Assembly (NCBI RefSeq): GCF_038396635.1
Contig: NZ_CP121687.1
Coordinates: 1,612,001 to 1,676,000, forward strand
Length of the DNA stretch: 64,000 bases
Reading direction: 5' to 3'
Source: Defluviitalea saccharophila
Lineage (GTDB): Bacteria; Bacillota; Clostridia; Lachnospirales; Defluviitaleaceae
Shown here in pieces: positions 8,094-16,078 of the stretch. Below the pieces are notes generated by a model that was not told the origin of the DNA, did no database searches, and saw nothing but the letters and a program-made list of their open reading frames with translations. How positions within the stretch are numbered: the stretch's first letter is position 1; every line of letters begins with the position of its first letter. The position numbers and the translations under genes are program-made.

Positions 8094-9401
8094 TCATAGT
8101 ATTTCTATGTTCTCTCGATTCTTTACGTTTTTCATTGCATTTTTTGTATCAAAAATAAATTTTGAATGCTTTGCAATATACTCATAATCATATACAGTGT
8201 GCATTGTCGTAATAATCACTAAATCTGCTGTTTCAAGGATGCCTTGAGTTAATTCTACAGAAGAATATGTTTTCCCTTTATGCTGAAACTCAGGAATATA
8301 TGGGTCATTATATATGATCTCTGCTCCCTGATTCTCTAAGTGTTCAATGACTTTTAATGCGGGCGACTCTCTTAAATCATCAATATCCTGTTTATAAGCA
8401 ACGCCTAAGATCAATATCTTTGAACCTCTTAACGCTTTTGAAAAACGATTTAATATTTTCATACTTCTTTCCATTACAAACTCTGGCATGTAATTATTAA
8501 TTTCTCCTGCTGTTTCAATTAGTCTCGTATGATAATTATATTCTCTTGCTTTCCATGTTAAATAAAATGGATCAATCGGAATACAGTGTCCTCCTAAGCC
8601 TGGTCCAGGATAAAATGCCATAAACCCATAGGGTTTTGTTTTGGCAGCTTCAATAACTTCCCAGACATTAATACCCATTTTATGGCACAATATTGCCATC
8701 TCGTTTGCAAGCCCAATATTAATATTTCTGAATGTGTTTTCTAAAATTTTTTCCATTTCTGCTACTGCTGGTGAAGATACTTCAAAAACTTCACTTTCTA
8801 ATACATTCCTATATAAGGCAGCTGCTACTTCTGTACTGTCTTGTCCAATGCCACCAACAACTTTAGGTGTATTCTTTGTTTTATAGATTTTATTTCCTGG
8901 GTCCACCCTTTCAGGTGAAAATGCTAAATAAAAATCTTTTTCACATTTCAATCCCGTAGATTCTAGGATTGGCTTTATTATCTCTTCTGTTGTCCCAGGA
9001 TATGTGGTACTCTCTAAAACAATTAGCATACCTTTATGCAAATATTTCGCAATATCTCTTGTAGACTTCTCTACATAAGAAATATCTGGTTGAAAATATT
9101 GGTCTAGAGGCGTGGGAACGCATATCGATACACAATCAACCTGCTCAACAAAACTAAAATCATTCGTTGCAGATAAAAGTCCTTTCTCTACTACTTCTGA
9201 AAGTTCTTCATCCACTATATCACCAATATAATTGTGCCCTTGATTAACCATTTTTACTTTTTCGTCCTGTATATCAAAACCTATTACACGATATCCTGCC
9301 TTAGCTTTTTCTACTGCAAGAGGAAGACCAACATATCCAAGTCCTACTACGCCTATTACTGCTTCTTTATTAATAATTCTATTTAATAATGCTTGTTTCA
9401 T
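8094..9401 (-). CDS. wbpA: UDP-N-acetylglucosamine 6-dehydrogenase, WbpA-like
   Basis: A 435-residue UDP-sugar dehydrogenase. The NAD motif is GVVGLGYVGLPLAVEKA at about 17-33, the conserved TTYPGTTEE follows near 132, and the catalytic Cys is Cys273 in GPGLGGHCIPIDPFYL. A C-terminal UDP-binding domain begins near ILGVAYKQDIDDLRESP. The enzyme oxidises the C6 hydroxyl twice to give a uronic acid. The neighbouring wbpB, wbpD and wbpE homologues indicate UDP-GlcNAc as substrate, the first step towards UDP-2,3-diacetamido-glucuronic acid. A GGAGG site precedes the ATG. A UDP-ManNAc dehydrogenase (WecC-like) role is the main alternative. Confidence 0.85.
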   Translation of the reverse strand: MKQALLNRIINKEAVIGVVGLGYVGLPLAVEKAKAGYRVIGFDIQDEKVKMVNQGHNYIGDIVDEELSEVVEKGLLSATNDFSFVEQVDCVSICVPTPLDQYFQPDISYVEKSTRDIAKYLHKGMLIVLESTTYPGTTEEIIKPILESTGLKCEKDFYLAFSPERVDPGNKIYKTKNTPKVVGGIGQDSTEVAAALYRNVLESEVFEVSSPAVAEMEKILENTFRNINIGLANEMAILCHKMGINVWEVIEAAKTKPYGFMAFYPGPGLGGHCIPIDPFYLTWKAREYNYHTRLIETAGEINNYMPEFVMERSMKILNRFSKALRGSKILILGVAYKQDIDDLRESPALKVIEHLENQGAEIIYNDPYIPEFQHKGKTYSSVELTQGILETADLVIITTMHTVYDYEYIAKHSKFIFDTKNAMKNVKNRENIEIL

Positions 9402-9420
9402 TTCTTTCCTCCTCTATGGG

Positions 9421-9993
9421 CTATTCTTTAATTAAAAGATTGTCAAGTAACTTATACTCACTTTTACAGCTATTACAATAATATTTATATTTATCTTTTA
9501 ATAATTTTTCGCCACAGGCACATACCCAACCTATTAATCTTGCAGGGTTTCCTACAACAAGGCCATAATCCGGAACGTCCTTAGTAACAACAGAACCTGC
9601 ACCTACTAATGCATACTTCCCTATTATGTTGCCACATACAATAGTAGCGTTAGCACCTATGGTAGCTCCCTTTTTAATTACAGTTTGCATAAATTCATGT
9701 TTTCTATTTATATGACTACGTGGATTTATAACATTGGTAAACACACAGGATGGTCCTAAAAACACATCATCTTCGCAAATTATTCCTGTATAAACAGATA
9801 CATTATTTTGTATTTTTACATTATTGCCAATAATAACATTGGGCGATATAACTACATTCTGTCCTATATTACAGTCTTCGCCTATTTTACATCCACTCAT
9901 AATATGGCTAAAATGCCATATTTTTGTTCCAGCTCCTATTTCACAAGGTTCATCTATATAACTCGATTCATGTACAAAATATAATTTCGACAT
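9421..9993 (-). CDS. wbpD: WbpD-like N-acetyltransferase with C-terminal zinc ribbon
   Basis: A 190-residue hexapeptide-repeat acetyltransferase, expected to acetylate the 3-amino group of UDP-2-acetamido-3-amino-glucuronic acid. Repeats run from CEIGAGTKIWHFSHI through VISPNVIIGNNVKI to YALVGAGSVVTKDVPDYG; NRKHEF in the middle is typical of the WbpD/WlbB group. The last 40 residues hold CACGEKL and YYCNSCKSEY, a four-Cys zinc-ribbon-like tail. I chose ATG 9993, preceded by AGAGG eight bases upstream, over an upstream ATG at 10023 with a poorer site. It sits between wbpE and wbpA homologues, 19 bases before the wbpA start. Confidence 0.82.
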   Translation of the reverse strand: MSKLYFVHESSYIDEPCEIGAGTKIWHFSHIMSGCKIGEDCNIGQNVVISPNVIIGNNVKIQNNVSVYTGIICEDDVFLGPSCVFTNVINPRSHINRKHEFMQTVIKKGATIGANATIVCGNIIGKYALVGAGSVVTKDVPDYGLVVGNPARLIGWVCACGEKLLKDKYKYYCNSCKSEYKLLDNLLIKE

Positions 9994-10130
9994 TATAGAT
10001 ATCCTCTCTTTATTATCGTTCATCCTGTTGGCTTTTCATGCCTTCTAAAAATGAGTCATAAATTTTCGTCTGTTTTCCTCGAAAGATATGGATAAAATCT
10101 TTTTATCATACTGTTAGGAATAATGTTTAT

Positions 10131-11324
10131 TTATCTCTTTTCAAATTCATAGATCGTATTAATGATAAAATCTTGATCTTCTTTTGTTAATTCTGGATAT
10201 AATGGAATAGCAAAGGTACGATTGGATAAGTACTCGGATACCGGTAAATCTCCTTTTTGATATCCTAAATTTTTATAAACCTTTTGTAAATGTAAAGGTA
10301 CAGGATAATAGATACCCGTTGCGATTCTCTTTTCTTTTAGATGCTGAACAAGTTCATCTCTATTTTCGCTTTGTAAAATATATAAATGAAATACGCTTTT
10401 TGCATCGTGATGCACTTCTGGTGTAATGAGTTGTGTATTCTTCAGATTTTCTGTATAATAATCTGCCAGCTCTTTGCGTCTTGTATTCCATTTATCTAAA
10501 TATTTTAGCTTAACATTTAAAATGGCTGCTTGTATATTATCTAATCTTGAGTTATATCCAATAAAGTAATTGTAATATTTTGCAGCATCATATATAGTCT
10601 TGTCCTCTATATCTATGTTTTCTTCTTGCTCTTCTTTTATGCCATTTATTAAATTATATGCCGAACGTCCTAACTCGCCGCTTCCATGTACTCTAAGAGC
10701 TTTTATTAATGCTGCTAATGTATCGTCATTAGTAGTAATCATTCCTCCGTCTCCAAAAGCTCCGAGATTTTTTGTAGGGAAAAAAGAAAAACAACCTATC
10801 GTTCCAATACTTCCTACCTTTTTACCTTTATATTCTGCTCCAATGGCTTGGCAAGCATCTTCTACCACATAAAGATTATATCTATTGGCTATATCCATAA
10901 TTTCGTCCATATTTGCCGGCTGTCCAAAAATATGAACAGGCAATATAGCTTTAGTGTTTTTATTGATCTTCTCTTCAATCTTATCCGGATCAATATTATA
11001 AGTGTCTTTTTTTATATCTACAAAAACAGGCTTCGCTCCTACTCTGGAAATTGCTTCTGCAGTGGCAAAGAAAGTAAATGGAGATGTAATCACCTCATCT
11101 CCATCACCAATTTTTAGGGCATGCAAGGCCAATACTAAGGCATCGGTTCCATTAGCACAAGTAATTGCATGTTTGCAGCCAATATATTCTTCCATTTTCT
11201 TTTCTAACAATTTTATTTCTTCTCCCATAATATATTGGGCAGAAGAAATTACCCCTTGCAATCTTTGATCTATCTCATTTTTAATAGTTTCATATTGTTT
11301 TTTTAAATCTAATAAAGGAATCAT
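10131..11324 (-). CDS. wbpE: PLP-dependent sugar aminotransferase, WbpE-like
   Basis: A 397-residue DegT/DnrJ/EryC1/StrS aminotransferase. The PLP-binding lysine is Lys185 in [26 protein letters not shown] near 56-67 binds the cofactor phosphate and [13 protein letters not shown] near 155 holds the ring-contacting Asp. Next to wbpD, wbpA and wbpB homologues it should aminate the 3-keto intermediate to UDP-3-amino-glucuronic acid. An acidic insert of about 25 residues (around 224-250, with [15 protein letters not shown]) is not usual for the family. ATG 11324, with GGGAG nine bases before it, gives the standard [11 protein letters not shown] start; upstream starts were rejected. It is the first gene of the polysaccharide operon, after a terminator. 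A PseC-like role for the nearby dehydratase is the alternative. Confidence 0.83.
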   Translation of the reverse strand: MIPLLDLKKQYETIKNEIDQRLQGVISSAQYIMGEEIKLLEKKMEEYIGCKHAITCANGTDALVLALHALKIGDGDEVITSPFTFFATAEAISRVGAKPVFVDIKKDTYNIDPDKIEEKINKNTKAILPVHIFGQPANMDEIMDIANRYNLYVVEDACQAIGAEYKGKKVGSIGTIGCFSFFPTKNLGAFGDGGMITTNDDTLAALIKALRVHGSGELGRSAYNLINGIKEEQEENIDIEDKTIYDAAKYYNYFIGYNSRLDNIQAAILNVKLKYLDKWNTRRKELADYYTENLKNTQLITPEVHHDAKSVFHLYILQSENRDELVQHLKEKRIATGIYYPVPLHLQKVYKNLGYQKGDLPVSEYLSNRTFAIPLYPELTKEDQDFIINTIYEFEKR

Positions 11325-11433
11325 CAAAGTAACTCCCATCCATAACATTTTTATATTTTTGTCATCTGATAACAATCACTATTATTATTTTCGTCATAAC
11401 TTTACAAAAACCTTAGAAAATTTTGTGGATAAT

Positions 11434-11459
11434 AAAAAACAGTACTAATCTGTACTGTT
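11434..11459 (-). terminator. Terminator of flagellin-glycosylation operon
   Basis: Read on the minus strand, arms AACAGTAC and GTACTGTT (8 bp, six-base loop) are followed by TTTTTTATT, directly after the dehydratase gene. It separates the glycosylation operon from the polysaccharide operon that begins at wbpE. Confidence 0.85.
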
Positions 11460-11467
11460 ATAATAAT

Positions 11468-12469
11468 CTATATTAATTTTTCACTTAATATAAGTTCTCT
11501 TAATTCTTCTTTGCTTAAGGCTTGTACTTTTGAAGAATCTGTTGAATATTCACTAACATCATAATGATTAACCTTAGGATAGCTTTGAACAAATGGATAG
11601 ATTCTAAACATTTCATCCAATTCTTCAGCCCTCATAGCTTCTTCTTTAGTCATGAGTTCTTCGTACATTTTTTCTCCCGGTCTTAAGCCTATGGTTTCAA
11701 TCTTAATTTCTTCATCTAACGGTAAACTGTATTTTTTTCTTGTCTCTTCAATGACAACTTCTGCTAAATCCTTTAAGTTAACAACCGGCATTTTTAGGAC
11801 GAAAATGTCTCCTCCCTGAGCATATTCTGTAGCTTTTAGCACTAAATCTACTGCTTGAGTAATGCTCATCATAAATCTTGACATATTAGGATCTGTAAGT
11901 GTTATTTTTTTATTTTCTAATATTTGCTGCTTAAATAGGGGTATAACAGAACCCCTGGAGCCCATTACATTTCCAAATCGTACTGCTGCAAATATGGGCC
12001 TTTTTCCTCCTTTATAATAATGCGCAGAGGACATAAGGCGCTCTGCCAGAAGCTTAGTGGCTCCCATGGTATTTGTAGGACTTATGGCTTTGTCGCTGCT
12101 TGTATAAATGACTCTATCTACCTTTTGATTAATGGCGCATTCTATGACGTTCTGAGTGCCAAGGACATTGGTTTTTACAGCTTCAAAAGGATTGTATTCA
12201 CAGGCAGGAACATGTTTTAGGGCAGCCAAATAAAAAACGATATCAATTCCATGCATAGCTCGTTCCAGTCTTTCCTTATCTCTTATATCGCCTAACAGGA
12301 ACCTAATGTTTTTACGTCTTCCCAGTTCTTGCTCCATTAGAAACTGCTTATATTCATCTCTGCTGAAAATACGAATAACTTTAGGATTATACTTAATGAG
12401 CTTTTTTACCAAGGCTTGTCCAATAGTTCCTGTTCCCCCGAGGACTAAAATCTTTCTGTTCTCAAACAT
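11468..12469 (-). CDS. UDP-N-acetylglucosamine 4,6-dehydratase, CapD/PseB/FlaA1 type
   Basis: A 333-residue soluble extended short-chain dehydrogenase. It has the NAD motif VLGGTGTIGQALVKKL, the TSSDKAISPTN catalytic stretch with the Asp-Lys pair, and MGATKLLAE, where Met stands in the place usually taken by catalytic Tyr; Met is common in CapD-type members. It would convert UDP-GlcNAc to a 4-keto-6-deoxy sugar. As the last gene of the MAF operon it may supply a precursor for flagellin glycosylation, as PseB does for pseudaminic acid, but no other pseudaminic or legionaminic genes are in the window. ATG 12469 was preferred over GTG 12481 because GGGTG lies just upstream and the protein then starts with MFENRKILVLGG. 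Confidence 0.8.
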   Translation of the reverse strand: MFENRKILVLGGTGTIGQALVKKLIKYNPKVIRIFSRDEYKQFLMEQELGRRKNIRFLLGDIRDKERLERAMHGIDIVFYLAALKHVPACEYNPFEAVKTNVLGTQNVIECAINQKVDRVIYTSSDKAISPTNTMGATKLLAERLMSSAHYYKGGKRPIFAAVRFGNVMGSRGSVIPLFKQQILENKKITLTDPNMSRFMMSITQAVDLVLKATEYAQGGDIFVLKMPVVNLKDLAEVVIEETRKKYSLPLDEEIKIETIGLRPGEKMYEELMTKEEAMRAEELDEMFRIYPFVQSYPKVNHYDVSEYSTDSSKVQALSKEELRELILSEKLI

Positions 12470-12486
12470 CGCTTCACCCACTTAAC

Positions 12487-14259
12487 CTATGATAGTATTG
12501 TAATATATGCTGTAAATAGTTTTATCTCATTTTCTTCTATAAATTCTTCCAAGATTTTTTCAAAATGTACTGCGGCATTATATTGGAGCTTATACAGGCT
12601 TTCATTTTTTTCAATAATTCGTTTGTATGAATCTTGATCATTTTCTATGATTTTGGGTTCATACTGCTGAGCAATCTGTAATAGTTCGAACTGTTTATAA
12701 TAAAATAAAAGCTCATTAGTAAGCGTAGCCTTATTGATTTCTTGATCATTTTTGTCTAATTGGTATAAGATATTTTTAAATTTTTCCCTGCTTTTCCCTT
12801 CATAATACCTTTTAAGCTCTAAAGTCCACTCTAAATTTGATTTAGCGCATTTTTTTACCACTTTTAATTCTTTTAAGATATTTTTCAGCTTTTCAATTCC
12901 ATTATTATATACAGTATTCTCTTTTTTCTCTATTATATGCCCGATCTTGTCCTTTGCATTAATATCTTTATTACAGTATTTTATAATGGCATCTTCTAAT
13001 GTCATGATCATAGTGCCCTTGATTTTTGCTCCGCCTTCTGTGGCATCTATAAAGATAGTGGTTGAGTTTTCTCTAATAAAGTTTTCAAACCAATTAAGGT
13101 AATAATATAATTGCGAGCTGGTAGGAATCCTGTTTCCATGTATATCTTCCACTAATAGATCACCTGGTGAATCCTTGTGATCTTCTTCAGATATCTTGGC
13201 TGCTATGTCACTATGGTGCTTTGCATTGGTAAATGCTAAATCCTGTCCAATTAAAATGATAGGGTTGCATCCCATGTATGTGGCTATAGCCGTAGAGCTG
13301 TTGGCCACAGATCCTCCTACTTTAATAATATCCTGTTTCTCCCCTGATATATATTCCGTAAGTTTTTTTAACTTTTCATCCGTTATAAATATTTTTTTGC
13401 CCCGCCATTCTTCCACAAGGATATGATTGCCATGAACCAATGAAATAAAAGGTATGGTTAAATCCATATAGTCCTTAGCTAATTCATAGGTAACATTTTG
13501 AGGATCAATATTACACAGAAAATGAGGAATAATTCCTCTTTCTAATAAGGGCTTTAATGTTCTTACCCCAGCAATAATCACAGCTTTATCCATTATATCT
13601 TTTAGATGCTCGATATTTTGTTCAAGGGAAGGTCCTGCAGACACAATGATAGCAGGACAATTTTTAAAACTGTCCTTAAAAGAAGTGATGGAATTCCCTT
13701 CTATAATATATGGAATATTTTCTATTAAGTTTGTGCTTATCTGACTAGAAAGTTTTTCTATAGCATTCACTTGTATTTGAAGTTCAAGATTATACTTATT
13801 AATAATTCCCAAAAGCTGATTATAGAACTCTGCATATATTTTATCATAGTAGGACAATGTATATATCTTAAAATGGTTATAATTTTCTATGGAGGTATTT
13901 TGCTTTAAGATTTCATAAATATTAAAACATGCATTTCCTACAAGAGAAATTACAGTTGCTTTCTCTAAAATAGGTTTAACATGTTCTAGTTCTTTTACAT
14001 ATAAATATAATTCTTCATTTGGCTCTATAATAACGATGATATTTTCCTTTGCATATTTTGATAATGCATATAGATTATATCCTAGTCCTAATCCAAATAA
14101 TATAAATACAGTATTTAAACCATACTCCTCTAACGAACCTATATTTCGTATTGCTTCTTTCAGAGGGTCATATTTGCTGTGCAAATAGATCTCCTTTTCC
14201 CCTATTTGAAGCTTTGCAGTTGGGGCTCCACTTTTTGAAGTTTCTATTTGAATGGTCAT
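12487..14259 (-). CDS. MAF-type flagellin glycosyltransferase (DUF115), paralogue 3
   Basis: A 590-residue motility-associated-factor protein. The N-terminal part has LHSKYDPLKEA and a Rossmann stretch VFILFGLGLGYNLY; the DUF115 core begins PAIIVSAGPSLEQNI near residue 203 and continues with ILIGQDLAFT and DATEGGAKIKGT. The C-terminal 150 residues are a helical, Lys/Glu-rich region. MAF proteins transfer nonulosonic or related sugars to flagellin Ser/Thr before export. It is the third paralogue in an operon downstream of flagellin. ATG 14259 has AAGGTG six bases upstream and follows the previous stop by 10 bases. Which sugar is transferred is unknown. Confidence 0.83.
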   Translation of the reverse strand: MTIQIETSKSGAPTAKLQIGEKEIYLHSKYDPLKEAIRNIGSLEEYGLNTVFILFGLGLGYNLYALSKYAKENIIVIIEPNEELYLYVKELEHVKPILEKATVISLVGNACFNIYEILKQNTSIENYNHFKIYTLSYYDKIYAEFYNQLLGIINKYNLELQIQVNAIEKLSSQISTNLIENIPYIIEGNSITSFKDSFKNCPAIIVSAGPSLEQNIEHLKDIMDKAVIIAGVRTLKPLLERGIIPHFLCNIDPQNVTYELAKDYMDLTIPFISLVHGNHILVEEWRGKKIFITDEKLKKLTEYISGEKQDIIKVGGSVANSSTAIATYMGCNPIILIGQDLAFTNAKHHSDIAAKISEEDHKDSPGDLLVEDIHGNRIPTSSQLYYYLNWFENFIRENSTTIFIDATEGGAKIKGTMIMTLEDAIIKYCNKDINAKDKIGHIIEKKENTVYNNGIEKLKNILKELKVVKKCAKSNLEWTLELKRYYEGKSREKFKNILYQLDKNDQEINKATLTNELLFYYKQFELLQIAQQYEPKIIENDQDSYKRIIEKNESLYKLQYNAAVHFEKILEEFIEENEIKLFTAYITILS

Positions 14260-14269
14260 CGTTACACCT

Positions 14270-15691
14270 TCATTCAATAAACTCGATAGTTGCTGTAAAT
14301 ATCTTTATCTCTTCCTTGAACTTTCTTTGTCTTAGTCTTTGATCCACTGGTTTTGAATAGTCTATATATTGGTCAATAAAGTTCTGTAGAGGCATATGCT
14401 TGCATCCTTCTATAAATGCTCCGCCTTCTGTGGCGTTTATAAATTCTATCTGAGGATTATCTTTAATTTTATTTTCTATCCAATGTTTAAAACTTAGTAA
14501 TCCTAAGGTTGTATCCAGCCATTCTCCGTTTTGGCCTTTTACTTTTCTTCTGTTGGTACTTTCATTTACTGTATTTCCATAAGCATGACTTTGACCATCC
14601 GTAAAAGCCAAGTCCTGCCCTACAAATACAATGGGATTCCCTCCAAATCGAATAGACAAATCCAATATTGCTGTAGCAACAGAACCTCCTAAATCCATAA
14701 TGTGTTCTGGATTTTCTACATGCTCTTTTTTGTCAGAAGCAATATATTTAGGTCCCTTATATTTTGATATAGTATCTGCACTGGCTGATTCAAAAAATAC
14801 CATAGGAATATCCAAGTTTTCATATCCGCTGATTTGGCTATAAGTAGGCTCATATTGAGGATCTATGATACAAAACATATCCGGTTCTATATTTTCCCAG
14901 AGTAAAGTCTTTAAAGTTCTTCCTACGGCAAAAATAAAAGCCCTGCCTTCCAAATCACTGAGCAAATGAATATTCTTTTCTAATGAAGGCCCCGCCGATA
15001 CAATGATAAAAGGCAAGCCTTTATATCGATTATAGAGTCCTCCTACACTAGGAACATTTAAGGCTTTATTTCTTTCGTAATTTTCATCTACTCTTTCCCT
15101 CCACTCATCTGTTTCACTCTTGGTTATATTCCAATCCTCTAATATAAATCGAATATTCTCGCTACCTTTTGGTATAGTTTTTAAAGAGGGAGGGTAGATG
15201 ATTAATTTGACGTCTTTCTTCAATAAATTCCCTAGATTCAATGCAAGTTTTTTTTCATTATCCGAAATCATAAGATGAACTTTATCGTCAGATAAAATGT
15301 TTGACAAATTCCTGCATTCCAAGGCAGCTTCAAATATATTGAAATTCATTTCAAATACATATAATTCTTGATTGCCTTTTAATTTATTTAATATTGCTTC
15401 AATATGATAACCCAGTCCAAAACCAAAAATAATAATGTTTTCTTTTTGTTCACTATACTGACTGTCTGCAAATTTTTCTGCTTCTTTAATGGGATCATAT
15501 TTGCTGTGCAAATAAAAATCTATATTCTTATTTCTTACATAATCATAATCAGAAATTCTAAGGGTATATACCTTTGAATGGGTTAGTTCTTTTTTATATG
15601 TTTTTTCGTCCAATATAAATTGATTCATATCATTATATAGATGGATGTCTTTAATCTTTAGCAAATCCATATTGCTTTTATAAAAATCCAT
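14270..15691 (-). CDS. MAF-type flagellin glycosyltransferase (DUF115), paralogue 2
   Basis: A 473-residue MAF protein, the shortest of the three, lacking most of the C-terminal helical tail of its neighbours. It shares LHSKYDPIKEAEKFA, the Rossmann stretch IIIFGFGLGYHIEAIL and the DUF115 core FIIVSAGPSLEKNI, VFVGQDLAFTDGQSHA and INATEGGAFIEGC. Asn replaces the Asp found in the other two at the start of the ATEGGA motif. The start is ATG 15691, two bases after the stop of the small upstream gene and seven bases after GGGG, which indicates coupling. It probably acts on flagellin in the cytoplasm; the sugar is unknown. Confidence 0.82.
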   Translation of the reverse strand: MDFYKSNMDLLKIKDIHLYNDMNQFILDEKTYKKELTHSKVYTLRISDYDYVRNKNIDFYLHSKYDPIKEAEKFADSQYSEQKENIIIFGFGLGYHIEAILNKLKGNQELYVFEMNFNIFEAALECRNLSNILSDDKVHLMISDNEKKLALNLGNLLKKDVKLIIYPPSLKTIPKGSENIRFILEDWNITKSETDEWRERVDENYERNKALNVPSVGGLYNRYKGLPFIIVSAGPSLEKNIHLLSDLEGRAFIFAVGRTLKTLLWENIEPDMFCIIDPQYEPTYSQISGYENLDIPMVFFESASADTISKYKGPKYIASDKKEHVENPEHIMDLGGSVATAILDLSIRFGGNPIVFVGQDLAFTDGQSHAYGNTVNESTNRRKVKGQNGEWLDTTLGLLSFKHWIENKIKDNPQIEFINATEGGAFIEGCKHMPLQNFIDQYIDYSKPVDQRLRQRKFKEEIKIFTATIEFIE

Positions 15692-15693
15692 AC

Positions 15694-16050
15694 CTATGCC
15701 CCTATAGTTAAGATAAGCTTTTGATTCCACTCTTCAACTTTAGGTAGTATCTCATATTCTAAGATGTCGCCAATTAACACATAATCCATATTTTCTAATG
15801 CCTCTACCATTGCATTAAAGGGTTCAATCATTTCTGAAATATCAATAGGTTCAACCTGTACATCCAAGGTAAGTGAAATGGCTTCCATAGACCATTTTAA
15901 TCCATCTATAATTTGAACAACCAAATCCATTCCTTTGCCTTCCATTCCTTCATGAAAGGAGTTTACTGCTTCATTGATTCCATTGATAAGTCTGCCAGTG
16001 TATTCGACTAATGTTTGAATAACTTCCATTTTTTCTGCTCTTTGATTCAT
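15694..16050 (-). CDS. Small helical orphan protein between MAF genes
   Basis: A 118-residue acidic protein that I do not recognise. It is preceded by AAAGGGG and its stop lies two bases before the next MAF start, so it is almost certainly translated within the glycosylation operon. It looks wholly alpha-helical (for example TLVEYTGRLINGINEAVNSF and EMIEPFNAMVEALENMDY), with no Cys or His pattern, no signal and no membrane segment. The acidic helices and the setting between two flagellin glycosyltransferases suggest a partner, chaperone or specificity factor for MAF or flagellin; this is inference. Confidence 0.65.
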   Translation of the reverse strand: MNQRAEKMEVIQTLVEYTGRLINGINEAVNSFHEGMEGKGMDLVVQIIDGLKWSMEAISLTLDVQVEPIDISEMIEPFNAMVEALENMDYVLIGDILEYEILPKVEEWNQKLILTIGA

Positions 16051-16078
16051 AATTATCCCCTTTTCAAAAAATTATTTT

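Noticed and set aside
10087-10103. Small inverted repeat GATAAAA/TTTTATC before wbpD
   Set aside because: Seven AT-rich pairs without a T-run; too weak to call a terminator or operator.
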